DNA of 64,000 bases from Aquisalimonas sp007126095 (GTDB lineage: Bacteria; Pseudomonadota; Gammaproteobacteria; Nitrococcales; Aquisalimonadaceae), in contig NZ_JBLWFT010000002.1 of the NCBI RefSeq assembly GCF_048323695.1, forward strand, positions 124,001 to 188,000. The letters are read 5' to 3'. The position numbers and the translations under genes are program-made. Shown piece by piece: positions 32,307-40,373 of the stretch; within the stretch, counting starts at the first letter, position 1; every line of letters begins with the position of its first letter. The notes beneath the pieces were generated by a model that saw nothing but the letters and a program-made list of their open reading frames with translations, had not been told where the DNA came from and did no database searches.

Positions 32307-32936
32307 ATGAAGCTGACAAGCCACAGTCTGACGGAAGGACAGCCCGTTCCCGAGCGGAATGCGTTCGGGGTGCCCGACCCCCAGACGCACATGCGTTTCG
32401 GAAACAATTACAGCCCCCATCTGGCCTGGTCCGGCGTGCCGGAGGGCACGCGCTCCCTGGTCCTGCTCTGCCATGATCCGGACGTCCCGAGCGAAGCCGA
32501 CGACGTCAACAAGGAAGACCGGGAAGTGCCGGCCGATCTGCCACGGGTCGACTTCTTCCACTGGGTGCTGGTGGACATTCCGCCCACGACCCTGGAGCTG
32601 GAGGAAGGCGCGTTCTCCCGCGAGGTGACGCCGACGGGCAAGAGTGGTCCTGAAGCTCCTGACGGCTTACGTCACGGCCTGAACGACTTCACCAATTTTC
32701 TTGCCGGCAATCCGGACATGGCGGGGGAGTACTTCGGCTACGATGGCCCCTGTCCGCCATGGAACGATGCGCTGCTCCATCATTACGTCTTCACCCTCTA
32801 CGCGACGGATCTGGAGCGCTGCCCGGTGGACGGCAAGTTTACGGGGCAGGATGTCCGGCAGGCCCTCAGTGGCCACGTGCTGGACCGTGCCGCCATCACC
32901 GGCACGTACACCCTGAATCCGAAGGTTAAAGGGTAG
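32307..32936 (+). CDS. YbhB/YbcL-type phosphatidylethanolamine-binding (Raf kinase inhibitor-like) protein
   Basis: 209 residues without a signal peptide. It has the PEBP fold markers: SPHLAWSGVPEGTRSLVLLCHDPDVP, FFHWVLVDIPP and GYDGPCPPWNDALLHHYVFTLYATD, including the anion-pocket His residues. An insertion around 75-85 (EADDVNKEDREVP) is longer than in YbhB. GGAAGGGGAG precedes the ATG. Cytosolic function in bacteria is unknown. Ends before a bidirectional terminator. Confidence 0.9.
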   Translation: MKLTSHSLTEGQPVPERNAFGVPDPQTHMRFGNNYSPHLAWSGVPEGTRSLVLLCHDPDVPSEADDVNKEDREVPADLPRVDFFHWVLVDIPPTTLELEEGAFSREVTPTGKSGPEAPDGLRHGLNDFTNFLAGNPDMAGEYFGYDGPCPPWNDALLHHYVFTLYATDLERCPVDGKFTGQDVRQALSGHVLDRAAITGTYTLNPKVKG

Positions 32937-32965
32937 TCGGCGCCGGTTTACTGCGTCCGTGAACT

Positions 32966-33001
32966 GAAGAGGGCGGACCCGCTTGCGGGTCCGCCCTCTT
33001 C
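32966..33001. terminator. bidirectional rho-independent terminator
   Basis: A perfect 17-base-pair stem (32966-32982 with 32985-33001) with a two-base formal loop lies between the converging PEBP-like and fabB genes. TTCTTGATG follows on the plus strand and CTTCAGTTC on the minus strand, so it can serve both. Confidence 0.85.
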
Positions 33002-33035
33002 TTGATGCTGGTGCCGGTGCGCCCCGGGAGTCGCG

Positions 33036-34256
33036 TCAGGAGCTGCCGTACCGCTTGAAGATCAGCGAGCTATTAGTCCCGCCGAAGCCGAAGCTGTTGG
33101 ACATCACGGCCTGCAGGCCGGCGTTGTCCACCCGTTCGCGCACCACCGGCGCGCCCTCGGCTTCGGGGTCGAGCGTATCGATGTTCGCCGAGGCCGCAAT
33201 GAAGTCGTCACGCATCATCAGCAAGCTGTAGATGGCCTCCTGCGCACCGGCAGCGCCGAGGGAATGCCCCGTGAGCGACTTCGTGGAGCTGATCTTCGGC
33301 ATGGCATCACCGAAGGCATCGCGCACCGCTCCAAGCTCCGTGATATCGCCGGCAGGCGTACTGGTGCCGTGGGCATTGATGTAATCCACTGCACCCTCGT
33401 GGGTGGCGAGCGCCTGCTGCATGCAGCGGGTGGCCCCTTCCCCGGACGGAGCGACCATGTCGTAGCCGTCGGAGGTGGCACCGTACCCGGTGAGCTCGGC
33501 ATAGATGGTCGCGCCCCGCGCCAGGGCGTGCTCCAGCTCTTCCACCACCAGCATGCCACCGCCGCCCGCGATGACGAATCCGTCGCGGTCAGCGTCGTAG
33601 GCGCGCGAGGCGGTCTCCGGCGTATCATTCCGCTTGGATGACAGCGCGCCCATGGCGTCGAAGAGCATGGTCATGCTCCAGTGCTCTTCCTCGCCGCCAC
33701 CGGCGAAAACGATGTCCTGCTTGCCGAGCTGGATCTGTTCCATGGCAGTGCCGATGCAGTGGGCGCTGGTTGCGCAGGCCGAAGTGATGGAGTAATTCAG
33801 CCCCTTGATCCGGAACGGGGTCGCCAGGCAGGCGGATACGGTGCTGCCCATGACCTTGGGAACCATGTAGGGGCCGACGCGCTTCACACCGCGCTCACGC
33901 AGGATGTCGGTGGCCTTGACCACGTTCTCGGTGGACCCGCCTCCCGAACCGGCCACCAGGCCCGTGCGCGGGTTGGAGACCTGGTCCGGAGACAGTCCGG
34001 CGTCCTCAATGGCCTGCTGCATGGCCACGTAGGCGTAGCCAGCGGCGTCACCCATGAAACGGCGTGCCTTGCGGTCGACGTGCTCCTCCAGGTCCAGATC
34101 GACGACCCCGGCGACGCGGCTGCGCAAGCCCATCTCCTCGTAGGCGTCCCGGTAACGGATACCGGATCGGCCCTCCCGGAGGCTCGCCGTGACGGATTCC
34201 TTGTCGTTCCCCAGGCAGGAGACAATGCCAAGACCTGTAATTACCACACGTTTCAT
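33036..34256 (-). CDS. fabB: 3-oxoacyl-ACP synthase I
   Basis: 406 residues with the KAS I active site: the nucleophile Cys in SITSACATSAHCIGTA, the two histidines in NAHGTSTPAGD and KSLTGHSLGAAG, and the C-terminal NSFGFGGTNSSL. It extends cis-3-decenoyl-ACP in unsaturated fatty-acid synthesis and works directly with FabA, encoded upstream in the same direction. The 134-base gap to fabA holds GC-rich potential stem-loops but no recognisable gene. Confidence 0.96.
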   Translation of the reverse strand: MKRVVITGLGIVSCLGNDKESVTASLREGRSGIRYRDAYEEMGLRSRVAGVVDLDLEEHVDRKARRFMGDAAGYAYVAMQQAIEDAGLSPDQVSNPRTGLVAGSGGGSTENVVKATDILRERGVKRVGPYMVPKVMGSTVSACLATPFRIKGLNYSITSACATSAHCIGTAMEQIQLGKQDIVFAGGGEEEHWSMTMLFDAMGALSSKRNDTPETASRAYDADRDGFVIAGGGGMLVVEELEHALARGATIYAELTGYGATSDGYDMVAPSGEGATRCMQQALATHEGAVDYINAHGTSTPAGDITELGAVRDAFGDAMPKISSTKSLTGHSLGAAGAQEAIYSLLMMRDDFIAASANIDTLDPEAEGAPVVRERVDNAGLQAVMSNSFGFGGTNSSLIFKRYGSS

Positions 34257-34390
34257 ACTGATTTGCTCCTCGCTACGCCCAGGCCGCGAGCGTGCTCGCA
34301 GAGTGCACGGGATGAGACGTCTGAGGGTGCCCTGCTCTCGCGATCCCGCACCGCGGTGCCGGCATCCACTGACAGGACCGCCACATGATG

Positions 34391-34933
34391 TCAGCCTTCC
34401 ATCGCCTCCGGCGACTGGAACAGCCCCACGCGGAGGTCGGTGGCACTATAGATGGGCTTGTTGTCCACCAGCATCTCGGCGTCCGCGATGCCCATGGTGA
34501 GTTTGCGCATGATGACCCGTTTCATGTCGATCTTATAGGTCACAAGCTTGGCGTCAGGCAACACCTGACCGAAAAACTTCACTTCCCCGGACCCCAGCGC
34601 ACGGCCGCGGCCAAGCCCGCCTTTCCAGCCGAGGAAAAACCCCACCAGTTGCCACATGGCATCCAGGCCGAGACAGCCGGGCATGACCGGATCGTCCTGA
34701 AAATGGCAGTCGAAGAACCACAGGCCCGGGTGGATATCCAGCTCGGCGTGGATGTGGCCCTTACCGTAAGCCCCGGAGGTGTCGTCGATGTGAACGATGC
34801 GATCCAGCATCAGCATGTTGGGCTTGGGCAGTTGCGGGTTGCCCGGGCCGAACAGGCGCCCTTCCGCGCAGCGGATGAGGTCGTCGTAGGCGAAACTGGA
34901 ATCGTTCTTCAGGTAATGCGGATTCGTTGCCAT
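34391..34933 (-). CDS. fabA: 3-hydroxydecanoyl-ACP dehydratase/isomerase
   Basis: 180 residues from the ATG at 34933 (MATNPHYLK). The hot-dog fold active site is visible: GLWFFDCHFQDDPVMPGCLGLDAMWQL, with the catalytic His in FDCHF and Asp in GLDAMWQ. It dehydrates and isomerises C10 intermediates to start the unsaturated branch. fabA-fabB pairing is typical of gammaproteobacteria with anaerobic-type unsaturated fatty-acid synthesis. Confidence 0.96.
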   Translation of the reverse strand: MATNPHYLKNDSSFAYDDLIRCAEGRLFGPGNPQLPKPNMLMLDRIVHIDDTSGAYGKGHIHAELDIHPGLWFFDCHFQDDPVMPGCLGLDAMWQLVGFFLGWKGGLGRGRALGSGEVKFFGQVLPDAKLVTYKIDMKRVIMRKLTMGIADAEMLVDNKPIYSATDLRVGLFQSPEAMEG

Positions 34934-35057
34934 TTGGTCCTCGGATGGCGCACACGGAGTCCGCCCGCGCCGTATTCGTGGATAAAGGCAAAGTGTAAGG
35001 GATACGCCAGACGGGATCGAGTACTGATCGACAGTCTGGCATCTCCGGCGCCTATCC

Positions 35058-35084
35058 AAAAAAAACCCCGTGAAGAACACGGGG
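35058..35084 (-). terminator. rho-independent terminator after the DUF4168 gene
   Basis: On the minus strand, CCCCGTG pairs with CACGGGG around a five-base loop and is followed by eight T residues (plus-strand A at 35058-35065). It lies 60 bases past the DUF4168 stop and isolates fabA from it. Confidence 0.88.
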
Positions 35085-35145
35085 CAAGCGTGGAGGGCAA
35101 CCACTTGAAAACATCTGACTCATCGGCCAGCGGCCGATTCCGGCA

Positions 35146-35556
35146 TTACTGACGGTCCTCGATCATGCCGACGACCTCCTCGCGCATCTCCGGGTCGCGC
35201 TCCAGCGCCGCTGCGACCGCGGAGTACTCTTGCACTTCAAGACCACTCTCCTGGATCGCTTCGACCATTTCGTCATTGGCCTCCTGCTGGAGCTGCTGCG
35301 CGTCTTCGGTCTGCTCGGCGCCCTGAAGCCGTTCCGAGTACTCACGATGAATCTCGCCGACTTCCACATAGGCGTCCGCGAACCGTTCAAGGGTCTCGTC
35401 GTCGAAATCCTGCTGCTCGGCCATGCCGTCAGGCTCCTGCTCGTAGGTCTCTGCCTGAGCGTCGTCGCCGTCCATTGCAAGGGCGGACATGGCCGGCATG
35501 AGCAACAGGCCGGACATCAGCGGGATCATAAACCGAATGCTGTTACGCTTTTTCAT
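35146..35556 (-). CDS. secreted DUF4168-family protein
   Basis: 136 residues from the ATG at 35556 (MKKRNSIRF), with a signal peptide (hydrophobic FMIPLMSGLLLMPAMSALA). The mature part is very acidic and helical: FDDETLERFADAYVEVGEIHREYSERL, then QEANDEMVEAIQESGLEVQEYSAVAAALERDPEMREEV, which fits the DUF4168 consensus (a Phe-Ala-x-Ala helix and GL...Y..I..A...DPE). Periplasmic, function unknown. It is divergent from the sensor kinase gene. Confidence 0.8.
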   Translation of the reverse strand: MKKRNSIRFMIPLMSGLLLMPAMSALAMDGDDAQAETYEQEPDGMAEQQDFDDETLERFADAYVEVGEIHREYSERLQGAEQTEDAQQLQQEANDEMVEAIQESGLEVQEYSAVAAALERDPEMREEVVGMIEDRQ

Positions 35557-35731
35557 CACTTTGAACCTCGAACGATTGAACTGACTTGTGGCCCAACTGA
35601 TGCAGGCGTCGTGCCAGGAGGGTGGTTCACCCAGGGAGGCGGCGCTGCATCGCCTGTCAGGCCGCGTCATGAGCGCCGGGCTGGCCGGGGACCCGGCGGA
35701 TTCCTGCAGGCCATCTTGCGACCCCTCATCG

Positions 35732-35759
35732 TGACACATAGTGTATACATATGACACAT
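35732..35759. promoter_or_regulatory. direct repeats flanking a TGTATACA palindrome at the sensor kinase start
   Basis: TGACACAT occurs at 35732-35739 and again at 35752-35759, 20 bases apart (about two helical turns), on either side of the palindrome TGTATACA (35742-35749). The second copy covers the ATG at 35751. This resembles an autoregulatory operator for the two-component operon; no known factor is assigned. Confidence 0.4.
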
Positions 35760-37280
35760 GCGACAAAGTTGAGCCGCGCCATCACGCGCCTTCACAGCCT
35801 CTGGAATCATGGCTACAGCCTGCGCTGGGCATTGATCCTGCGCGTCCTTCTGCCGCTGCTGATCGCCATGAGCCTGGTCACTGTCGTCGGTCTGCGCACT
35901 ATGGAGCAGGCCATCGAAACGCGGATGAAGGAAGACGTGGAGCTGGTGGCCCGGGCCATTCGCCTGCCCATCAGCGACAGCCTGGAGAAGGGAGAGGACG
36001 CCAGCGTCCGTCAGGCGCTCGAATCGGTATTCCGTATCGGGCGGGTGTACGGCGCGTACGTGTACGACGAGCAGGGTGACCTGGTTGCGGCAGTGGGCGC
36101 AGTCAACCCGACGCCGGAGAGCCGTGAGCTGGCTGAGCGCGCGGCGGACGGTGAACGCAGCGGCGATTACGAGCAGATCCAGGGCCAGGAGGTCTACTCT
36201 TACTTCGAGCCACTGACGGACAGCAGTGGCCGGATCAGTGGGCTGCTGCAGGTGACCCGACGCGGCAGCGACTTTCGTGACGACATTGGCCGCATGCGGC
36301 TGCAGGCGTTCGCCTTCATGGGGGCTGCGGGGCTGGCGATCAGCCTGCTGTTGCTGGTTGGTCACCGCGGCGCCATAGGCAGGCATCTTGCAAGTCTTGC
36401 CGGCAGCATGTCGCGGATCGAGGCGGGCGAGCGGGAGCATCGGGCGTCGGCGGAAGGTCCCAAGGAAGTCCGCTCCCTGAGTACGGCATTCAACACCATG
36501 CTTAACAGCATGGAAGAGGCGGAACAGGAGATCGCCCGGCGGCGCTCCGAGCAGACGCGGCTGGAAGACGAGCTCCGTCACGCCGAGAAGCTGGCGGCGA
36601 TAGGCCGTCTGGCCGCCGGCGTGGCCCACGAGCTGGGGACGCCGTTGAGCGTTATCGATGGCAAGGCACAACGGGCGCTGCGCCACGCCGACGCCGATTC
36701 ACGCCAGGAGCGCTCGCTGGAGCAGATCCGTGCCGAGGTGACGCGCATGGAGCACATCGTGCGGCAGCTGCTGGAATTCGCCCGTACGTCCAGTCGGCAG
36801 TTCCGCTGGAGCCGGCTCGGTGACCTGGTGGGCGCCTCGCTTGCCTCCCTGGAGGACCGCCTGCGCGAGCACGGGGCAGCGGTCGTGGTGCGGGGCGAAA
36901 CCCCGGGGCCGGAACTGTATGTGGATCCCGTGCGTATTGAACAGGTGCTGGTGAACCTCATGCGCAATGCCCTGCAGGCCGGTGCCAGACAGATCACCGT
37001 CGACTGGGACAACGCCGATCCGGTGACGCTCACCATCGACGACAATGGCCCGGGCATTCCCGAGGAGATACGGCCACGCCTGTTCGAGCCCTTTTTCACG
37101 ACCAAGGCTGTGGGTGACGGGACCGGGCTGGGGCTGGCCGTCGTCCACGGCATCATCACGGAACATGGCGGCACCATCGCGGTGGGCGTCAGCCCCGACG
37201 AGGGCGCCCGGTTCACCCTGACGCTCTCCCGCGAGGCGCGGCCAGAGAGCGAACAGATCAAAGGAAGCGACCATGAGTAA
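35751..37280 (+). CDS. membrane sensor histidine kinase
   Basis: 509 residues: transmembrane helix 1 at about 26-48, a periplasmic sensor domain of about 130 residues, helix 2 at about 185-205, HAMP, then a DHp domain with H293 in VAHELGTPLSVIDG and a HATPase domain (NLMRNALQAG, DDNGPGIPEE, GDGTGLGLAVVHGII). The kinase belongs to the NtrB/ZraS-like group that pairs with sigma-54 activators. The ATG at 35751 lacks a ribosome site and lies in an operator-like repeat, so the exact start is uncertain. It overlaps the response regulator gene by eight bases. Confidence 0.92.
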   Translation: MTHATKLSRAITRLHSLWNHGYSLRWALILRVLLPLLIAMSLVTVVGLRTMEQAIETRMKEDVELVARAIRLPISDSLEKGEDASVRQALESVFRIGRVYGAYVYDEQGDLVAAVGAVNPTPESRELAERAADGERSGDYEQIQGQEVYSYFEPLTDSSGRISGLLQVTRRGSDFRDDIGRMRLQAFAFMGAAGLAISLLLLVGHRGAIGRHLASLAGSMSRIEAGEREHRASAEGPKEVRSLSTAFNTMLNSMEEAEQEIARRRSEQTRLEDELRHAEKLAAIGRLAAGVAHELGTPLSVIDGKAQRALRHADADSRQERSLEQIRAEVTRMEHIVRQLLEFARTSSRQFRWSRLGDLVGASLASLEDRLREHGAAVVVRGETPGPELYVDPVRIEQVLVNLMRNALQAGARQITVDWDNADPVTLTIDDNGPGIPEEIRPRLFEPFFTTKAVGDGTGLGLAVVHGIITEHGGTIAVGVSPDEGARFTLTLSREARPESEQIKGSDHE

Positions 37281-38685
37281 CAAGGCGGCGAAACAGGCGG
37301 AGCAGATCCTGCTGGTGGAAGACGACCCGGGTCTGCGCGAACTTCTGCGGGACGAACTGGAAGATGCCGGCATGGAGGTGGACGCCGTGGACTCGGCGGA
37401 GCGGGCGCTCAAGCAGCTCCAGCACGCCAGCCCCGACGTGGTCATCAGTGACCTGCGGTTGCCGGGCATGGACGGCATGGCGCTGCTGCAGGAGGTGCGT
37501 AATCTGCACGCCCGCCCGGCGTTTCTGATCATCACCGCGTTCGGCACCATTTCCCAGGCTGTCGAAGCACTCAAGCATGGCGCCGACGAGTTCCTGACCA
37601 AACCGCTGGACCTGGAGCATTTCATGCTCTCGGTGAACCGCCTGCTGGAGACTCGGCGACTGCGCGGCGAAGTACAGCGGTTCCGGGAGCTGATCGAGCA
37701 GGACAGCTTTCATGGCATGATCGGGCGTGGCCGTGTCATGCAGGTCATGTTCGACCAGATTCGCCAGCTCGCCCGCGCCGCTGGCCCGGTGCTTGTGGCC
37801 GGTGAGAGCGGGACCGGCAAAGAGCTCGTCGCCCGCGCCATCCACGCCGAAAGCAGCCGCGCGGGTGCGGCCTTCCAGGCGGTGAACTGCGCCGGTGTGC
37901 CGGCGGAGTTGCTGGAGAGCGAGTTCTTCGGCCACGAGGCCGGTGCGTTCACCGGCGCATCCCGGGCCCACAAGGGCCTGTTCGATCAGGCCGATGGCGG
38001 CACCCTGTTCCTGGACGAGATGGGCGAGATGCCCATGGCACTGCAGGCCAAGCTGCTGCGGGTGCTGCAGGACGGCGTGATCCGCCCGGTGGGCGCCAAC
38101 AAGGAGCACACCGTGGACGTGCGCATCGTCGCTGCCACCAATCGCAACCTGGAAGAGCTGATCGAGTCGGGAGACTTTCGCGAGGACCTGTTCTACCGGC
38201 TGGAGACGTTTACCCTGCGCGTGCCACCTCTGCGCGAGCGGGAGGACGACATGGAACTGCTCGCCGCCCGCTTCCTGGAGCGTTTCGCGGTTCAGCTGGA
38301 GAAGGACGTCCAGGGCTTTACGCCGGCGGCCATGAACTGCCTGAAGCAGTACGGCTTCCCCGGTAACGTGCGTGAGCTGGAGAACGCCATCGAGCGGGCG
38401 GTGACGTTCTGTCACGGCAACCAGGTGGACGTGGAGCACCTGCCCAGCCGCATGCAGGATCAGCAGCGGCCGCAGGTGGACAAGGCTGGTCTGGACACCG
38501 CCATGGAGCAGTTTCTCGACGGCCCCATCCTGCCCACGCTGGACGAACTCGAGCGTCGCTACATCACCTACGTGCTGGAGCAGGTGGGGGGCAACAAGCG
38601 GCGCGCCGCGGCCCTGCTGAACGTGAGCCGGCGCACCCTGTACCGGCGGCTGGACGAAGAGAGCGACCAGCGCATCAACGGCTGA
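37273..38685 (+). CDS. sigma-54-dependent response regulator (NtrC family)
   Basis: 470 residues: receiver domain 10-125 with phospho-acceptor D60 (VVISDLRLPGMDG), AAA+ domain with Walker A GESGTGKE, the sigma-54 contact loop GAFTGA and Walker B GGTLFLDEM, and a C-terminal Fis-type helix-turn-helix (GGNKRRAAALLNVSRRTLYRRL). All active residues are present, so it should activate RpoN promoters when phosphorylated by the adjacent kinase. No -24/-12 promoter was recognised nearby, so its targets are unknown. Confidence 0.94.
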   Translation: MSNKAAKQAEQILLVEDDPGLRELLRDELEDAGMEVDAVDSAERALKQLQHASPDVVISDLRLPGMDGMALLQEVRNLHARPAFLIITAFGTISQAVEALKHGADEFLTKPLDLEHFMLSVNRLLETRRLRGEVQRFRELIEQDSFHGMIGRGRVMQVMFDQIRQLARAAGPVLVAGESGTGKELVARAIHAESSRAGAAFQAVNCAGVPAELLESEFFGHEAGAFTGASRAHKGLFDQADGGTLFLDEMGEMPMALQAKLLRVLQDGVIRPVGANKEHTVDVRIVAATNRNLEELIESGDFREDLFYRLETFTLRVPPLREREDDMELLAARFLERFAVQLEKDVQGFTPAAMNCLKQYGFPGNVRELENAIERAVTFCHGNQVDVEHLPSRMQDQQRPQVDKAGLDTAMEQFLDGPILPTLDELERRYITYVLEQVGGNKRRAAALLNVSRRTLYRRLDEESDQRING

Positions 38686-38698
38686 GCACGCCTGTTGG

Positions 38699-39307
38699 TC
38701 AGTCCCGCGTCCACACCAGGGTGCGGTTGTTTGCGGGCATGGCGACGTCCTCGGTCAGCCGGAGCCTGTGGCGCCCGGCAAGCGGCAGCAGGTCGTCCAT
38801 GTCGCGGATGCCGCTCTGCGGATCCTGCTGCTGCAGCGTGACGTGGAAGCGGGCGTTGCTGGGCGCCGTGTGTTCGCCGCCATAGGCAAACGGACCGTAC
38901 AACAGGAACCGGCCGCCCGGCCGCAACACCCGACCAACCCCCGCAAACAGCGCTTCCACCCCCGGCCACCCCATGATGTGGGCCGTATTGGCGGAGAAGA
39001 CCGCGTCGAAGGCCCCGGTGATGCCGTCCGGCCAGGCGAGCACGTCCAGCGACTCCGGCGTTGCGACATTGGCCACTCCGGCCTGCCGTATACGGGCGGT
39101 CGCCCCTTCCAGGGTGCCGGGCCGGTCCGTGGGCAGCCAGCGCAGCCCCGGCAGGGCCTGCGCGAAGAAGACCACATGCTGTGCCGTCCCCGTCCCGATC
39201 TCAAGCACATGGCCGGATGCCGGCATCCAGGTGCGCAGGACTTCCAGAATGGGCCCCTTGTTGTTCTCGCACGCTTGGGACCAGGGCAGGGTGTCTGTCT
39301 TCATCAT
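38699..39307 (-). CDS. DUF938-family methyltransferase-like protein
   Basis: 202 residues. DUF938 features are ACENNKGPILEVLRTWMP, the SAM motif VLEIGTGTAQHVVFFAQALP, FDAVFSANTAHIMGWPGVEALFAGVGRVLRPGG and the C-terminal NRTLVWTRD. Substrate unknown. The ATGATGA at its start overlaps the stop of the YcgN-like gene, indicating coupled translation. Confidence 0.88.
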   Translation of the reverse strand: MMKTDTLPWSQACENNKGPILEVLRTWMPASGHVLEIGTGTAQHVVFFAQALPGLRWLPTDRPGTLEGATARIRQAGVANVATPESLDVLAWPDGITGAFDAVFSANTAHIMGWPGVEALFAGVGRVLRPGGRFLLYGPFAYGGEHTAPSNARFHVTLQQQDPQSGIRDMDDLLPLAGRHRLRLTEDVAMPANNRTLVWTRD

Positions 39308-39774
39308 TGCGGTTCCGGCTCCTGGTGAATCCAGTCGACGATGTGGTCTTCCAGCTCGGTGTCGGCGACATCCTGCTCCCGTGCCATGCGTCCGCGCACG
39401 GAGACCCCGGCGTGGTGCACCGTGTTCCGGTCACCCGAGACCAGGTGGTGCCACCAGGCGAGGCCGCGGCCCTCGGCCACCCGCCGGTAGGCACAGCTCG
39501 CCGGTAGCCACGGTGCCGTTCGCGCCAGCTCCGGGGTCATTTGCAGGCAATCGGGTACGAACGCCCGGCGCCTAGGGTAATCGGAGCACAGGCAGGAGTG
39601 GCAGTCCAGCAGGCGGCAGGCGATGTCGGTGGAGAAGATCTCGCCGGTGTCCTCGTCCTCGAGCTTGTGGGCGCAGCAGCGCCCGCAGCCGTCGCAAAGC
39701 GACTCCCACTCGTCGGCGGTCATCTCCTCCAGATGCTTGCGTTCCCAGAACGGCCGCGTTTGCTGACTCATCAT
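39304..39774 (-). CDS. YcgN-family cysteine-cluster protein (UPF0260)
   Basis: 156 residues with the UPF0260 signature: FWERKHLEEMTADEWESLCDGCGRCCAHKLEDEDTGEI, then CRLLDCHSCLCSDY and CPASCAYR-like WLPASCAYR. At least eight conserved cysteines suggest bound iron-sulfur or zinc. Function unknown. It lies between the TspO and DUF938 genes on the same strand with minimal spacing, so the three probably form an operon. Confidence 0.9.
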   Translation of the reverse strand: MMSQQTRPFWERKHLEEMTADEWESLCDGCGRCCAHKLEDEDTGEIFSTDIACRLLDCHSCLCSDYPRRRAFVPDCLQMTPELARTAPWLPASCAYRRVAEGRGLAWWHHLVSGDRNTVHHAGVSVRGRMAREQDVADTELEDHIVDWIHQEPEPQ

Positions 39775-39778
39775 CGAC

Positions 39779-40252
39779 CTATGCGTTCATCACCATAATG
39801 GCGCCATTCAGTGCCACCGCATAAGTGACCCACACCAGGTACGGCAGCAGCAGGGCGCCAGCCACGGGGCGGATGCGCCAGAACGCAATCACGGTGGCCA
39901 CCAGCGCCGTCCACAACAGCAGGATGTCGATGAACGCCGGCAGAATCGCATGCTGGCCAAAGAACAGCCACGACCAAAGGCCGTTCAGTCCGAGCTGCAC
40001 CACGAACAGCACGAGCGCGGCACTGCTGCCACTGGCGCTGTGGCGGGCCTCCCAGATCATCCAGGCGGCGATGCCCATGACCGTGTAGAGCACCGTCCAC
40101 ACCGGGGCGAACAGCCAATCCGGCGGCGTCCAGGCCGGCTTCTCCAGTTGCGCATACCAGGTGCCCGGGTCCGTCACGGTGGCGGCCAGGGTGGCAACCA
40201 GGAAACACAGGGACAGCCATGCGAGCAGGGCGATCAGAGACATGCGGTTCAT
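39779..40252 (-). CDS. tspO: TspO/MBR-family membrane protein
   Basis: 157 residues with five transmembrane helices. Conserved TspO positions include WYAQLEKPAWTPPDWLFAPVWTVLYTVMGIAAW and LGLNGLWSWLFFGQHAILPA. TspO proteins bind porphyrins and are linked to tetrapyrrole and stress responses. It is the first gene of a three-gene minus-strand unit, divergent from prfC. Confidence 0.93.
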   Translation of the reverse strand: MNRMSLIALLAWLSLCFLVATLAATVTDPGTWYAQLEKPAWTPPDWLFAPVWTVLYTVMGIAAWMIWEARHSASGSSAALVLFVVQLGLNGLWSWLFFGQHAILPAFIDILLLWTALVATVIAFWRIRPVAGALLLPYLVWVTYAVALNGAIMVMNA

Positions 40253-40309
40253 GGGCGGGCGTTGGCCTCCCTCGTTGGTGTCGCTGTAGGCGCGGTGTCG
40301 TCGGGGCGT

Positions 40310-40315
40310 TATAAT
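40310..40315 (+). promoter_or_regulatory. -10 element upstream of prfC
   Basis: A perfect TATAAT lies 59 bases upstream of the prfC start. The segment 17-19 bases further upstream is a poor -35 (TGTAGG), so this is at best a weak promoter call. Confidence 0.35.
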
Positions 40316-40373
40316 CCCGCGTCACCAGCGGTTCCCTCAATACCGTGCCATTTGTTAACCCTTGGGCCGAACC

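Noticed and set aside
34257..34390. Small gene or riboswitch between fabA and fabB
   Set aside because: The 134 bases hold only GC-rich partial stem-loops and no start with a ribosome site; no riboswitch consensus was recognised.
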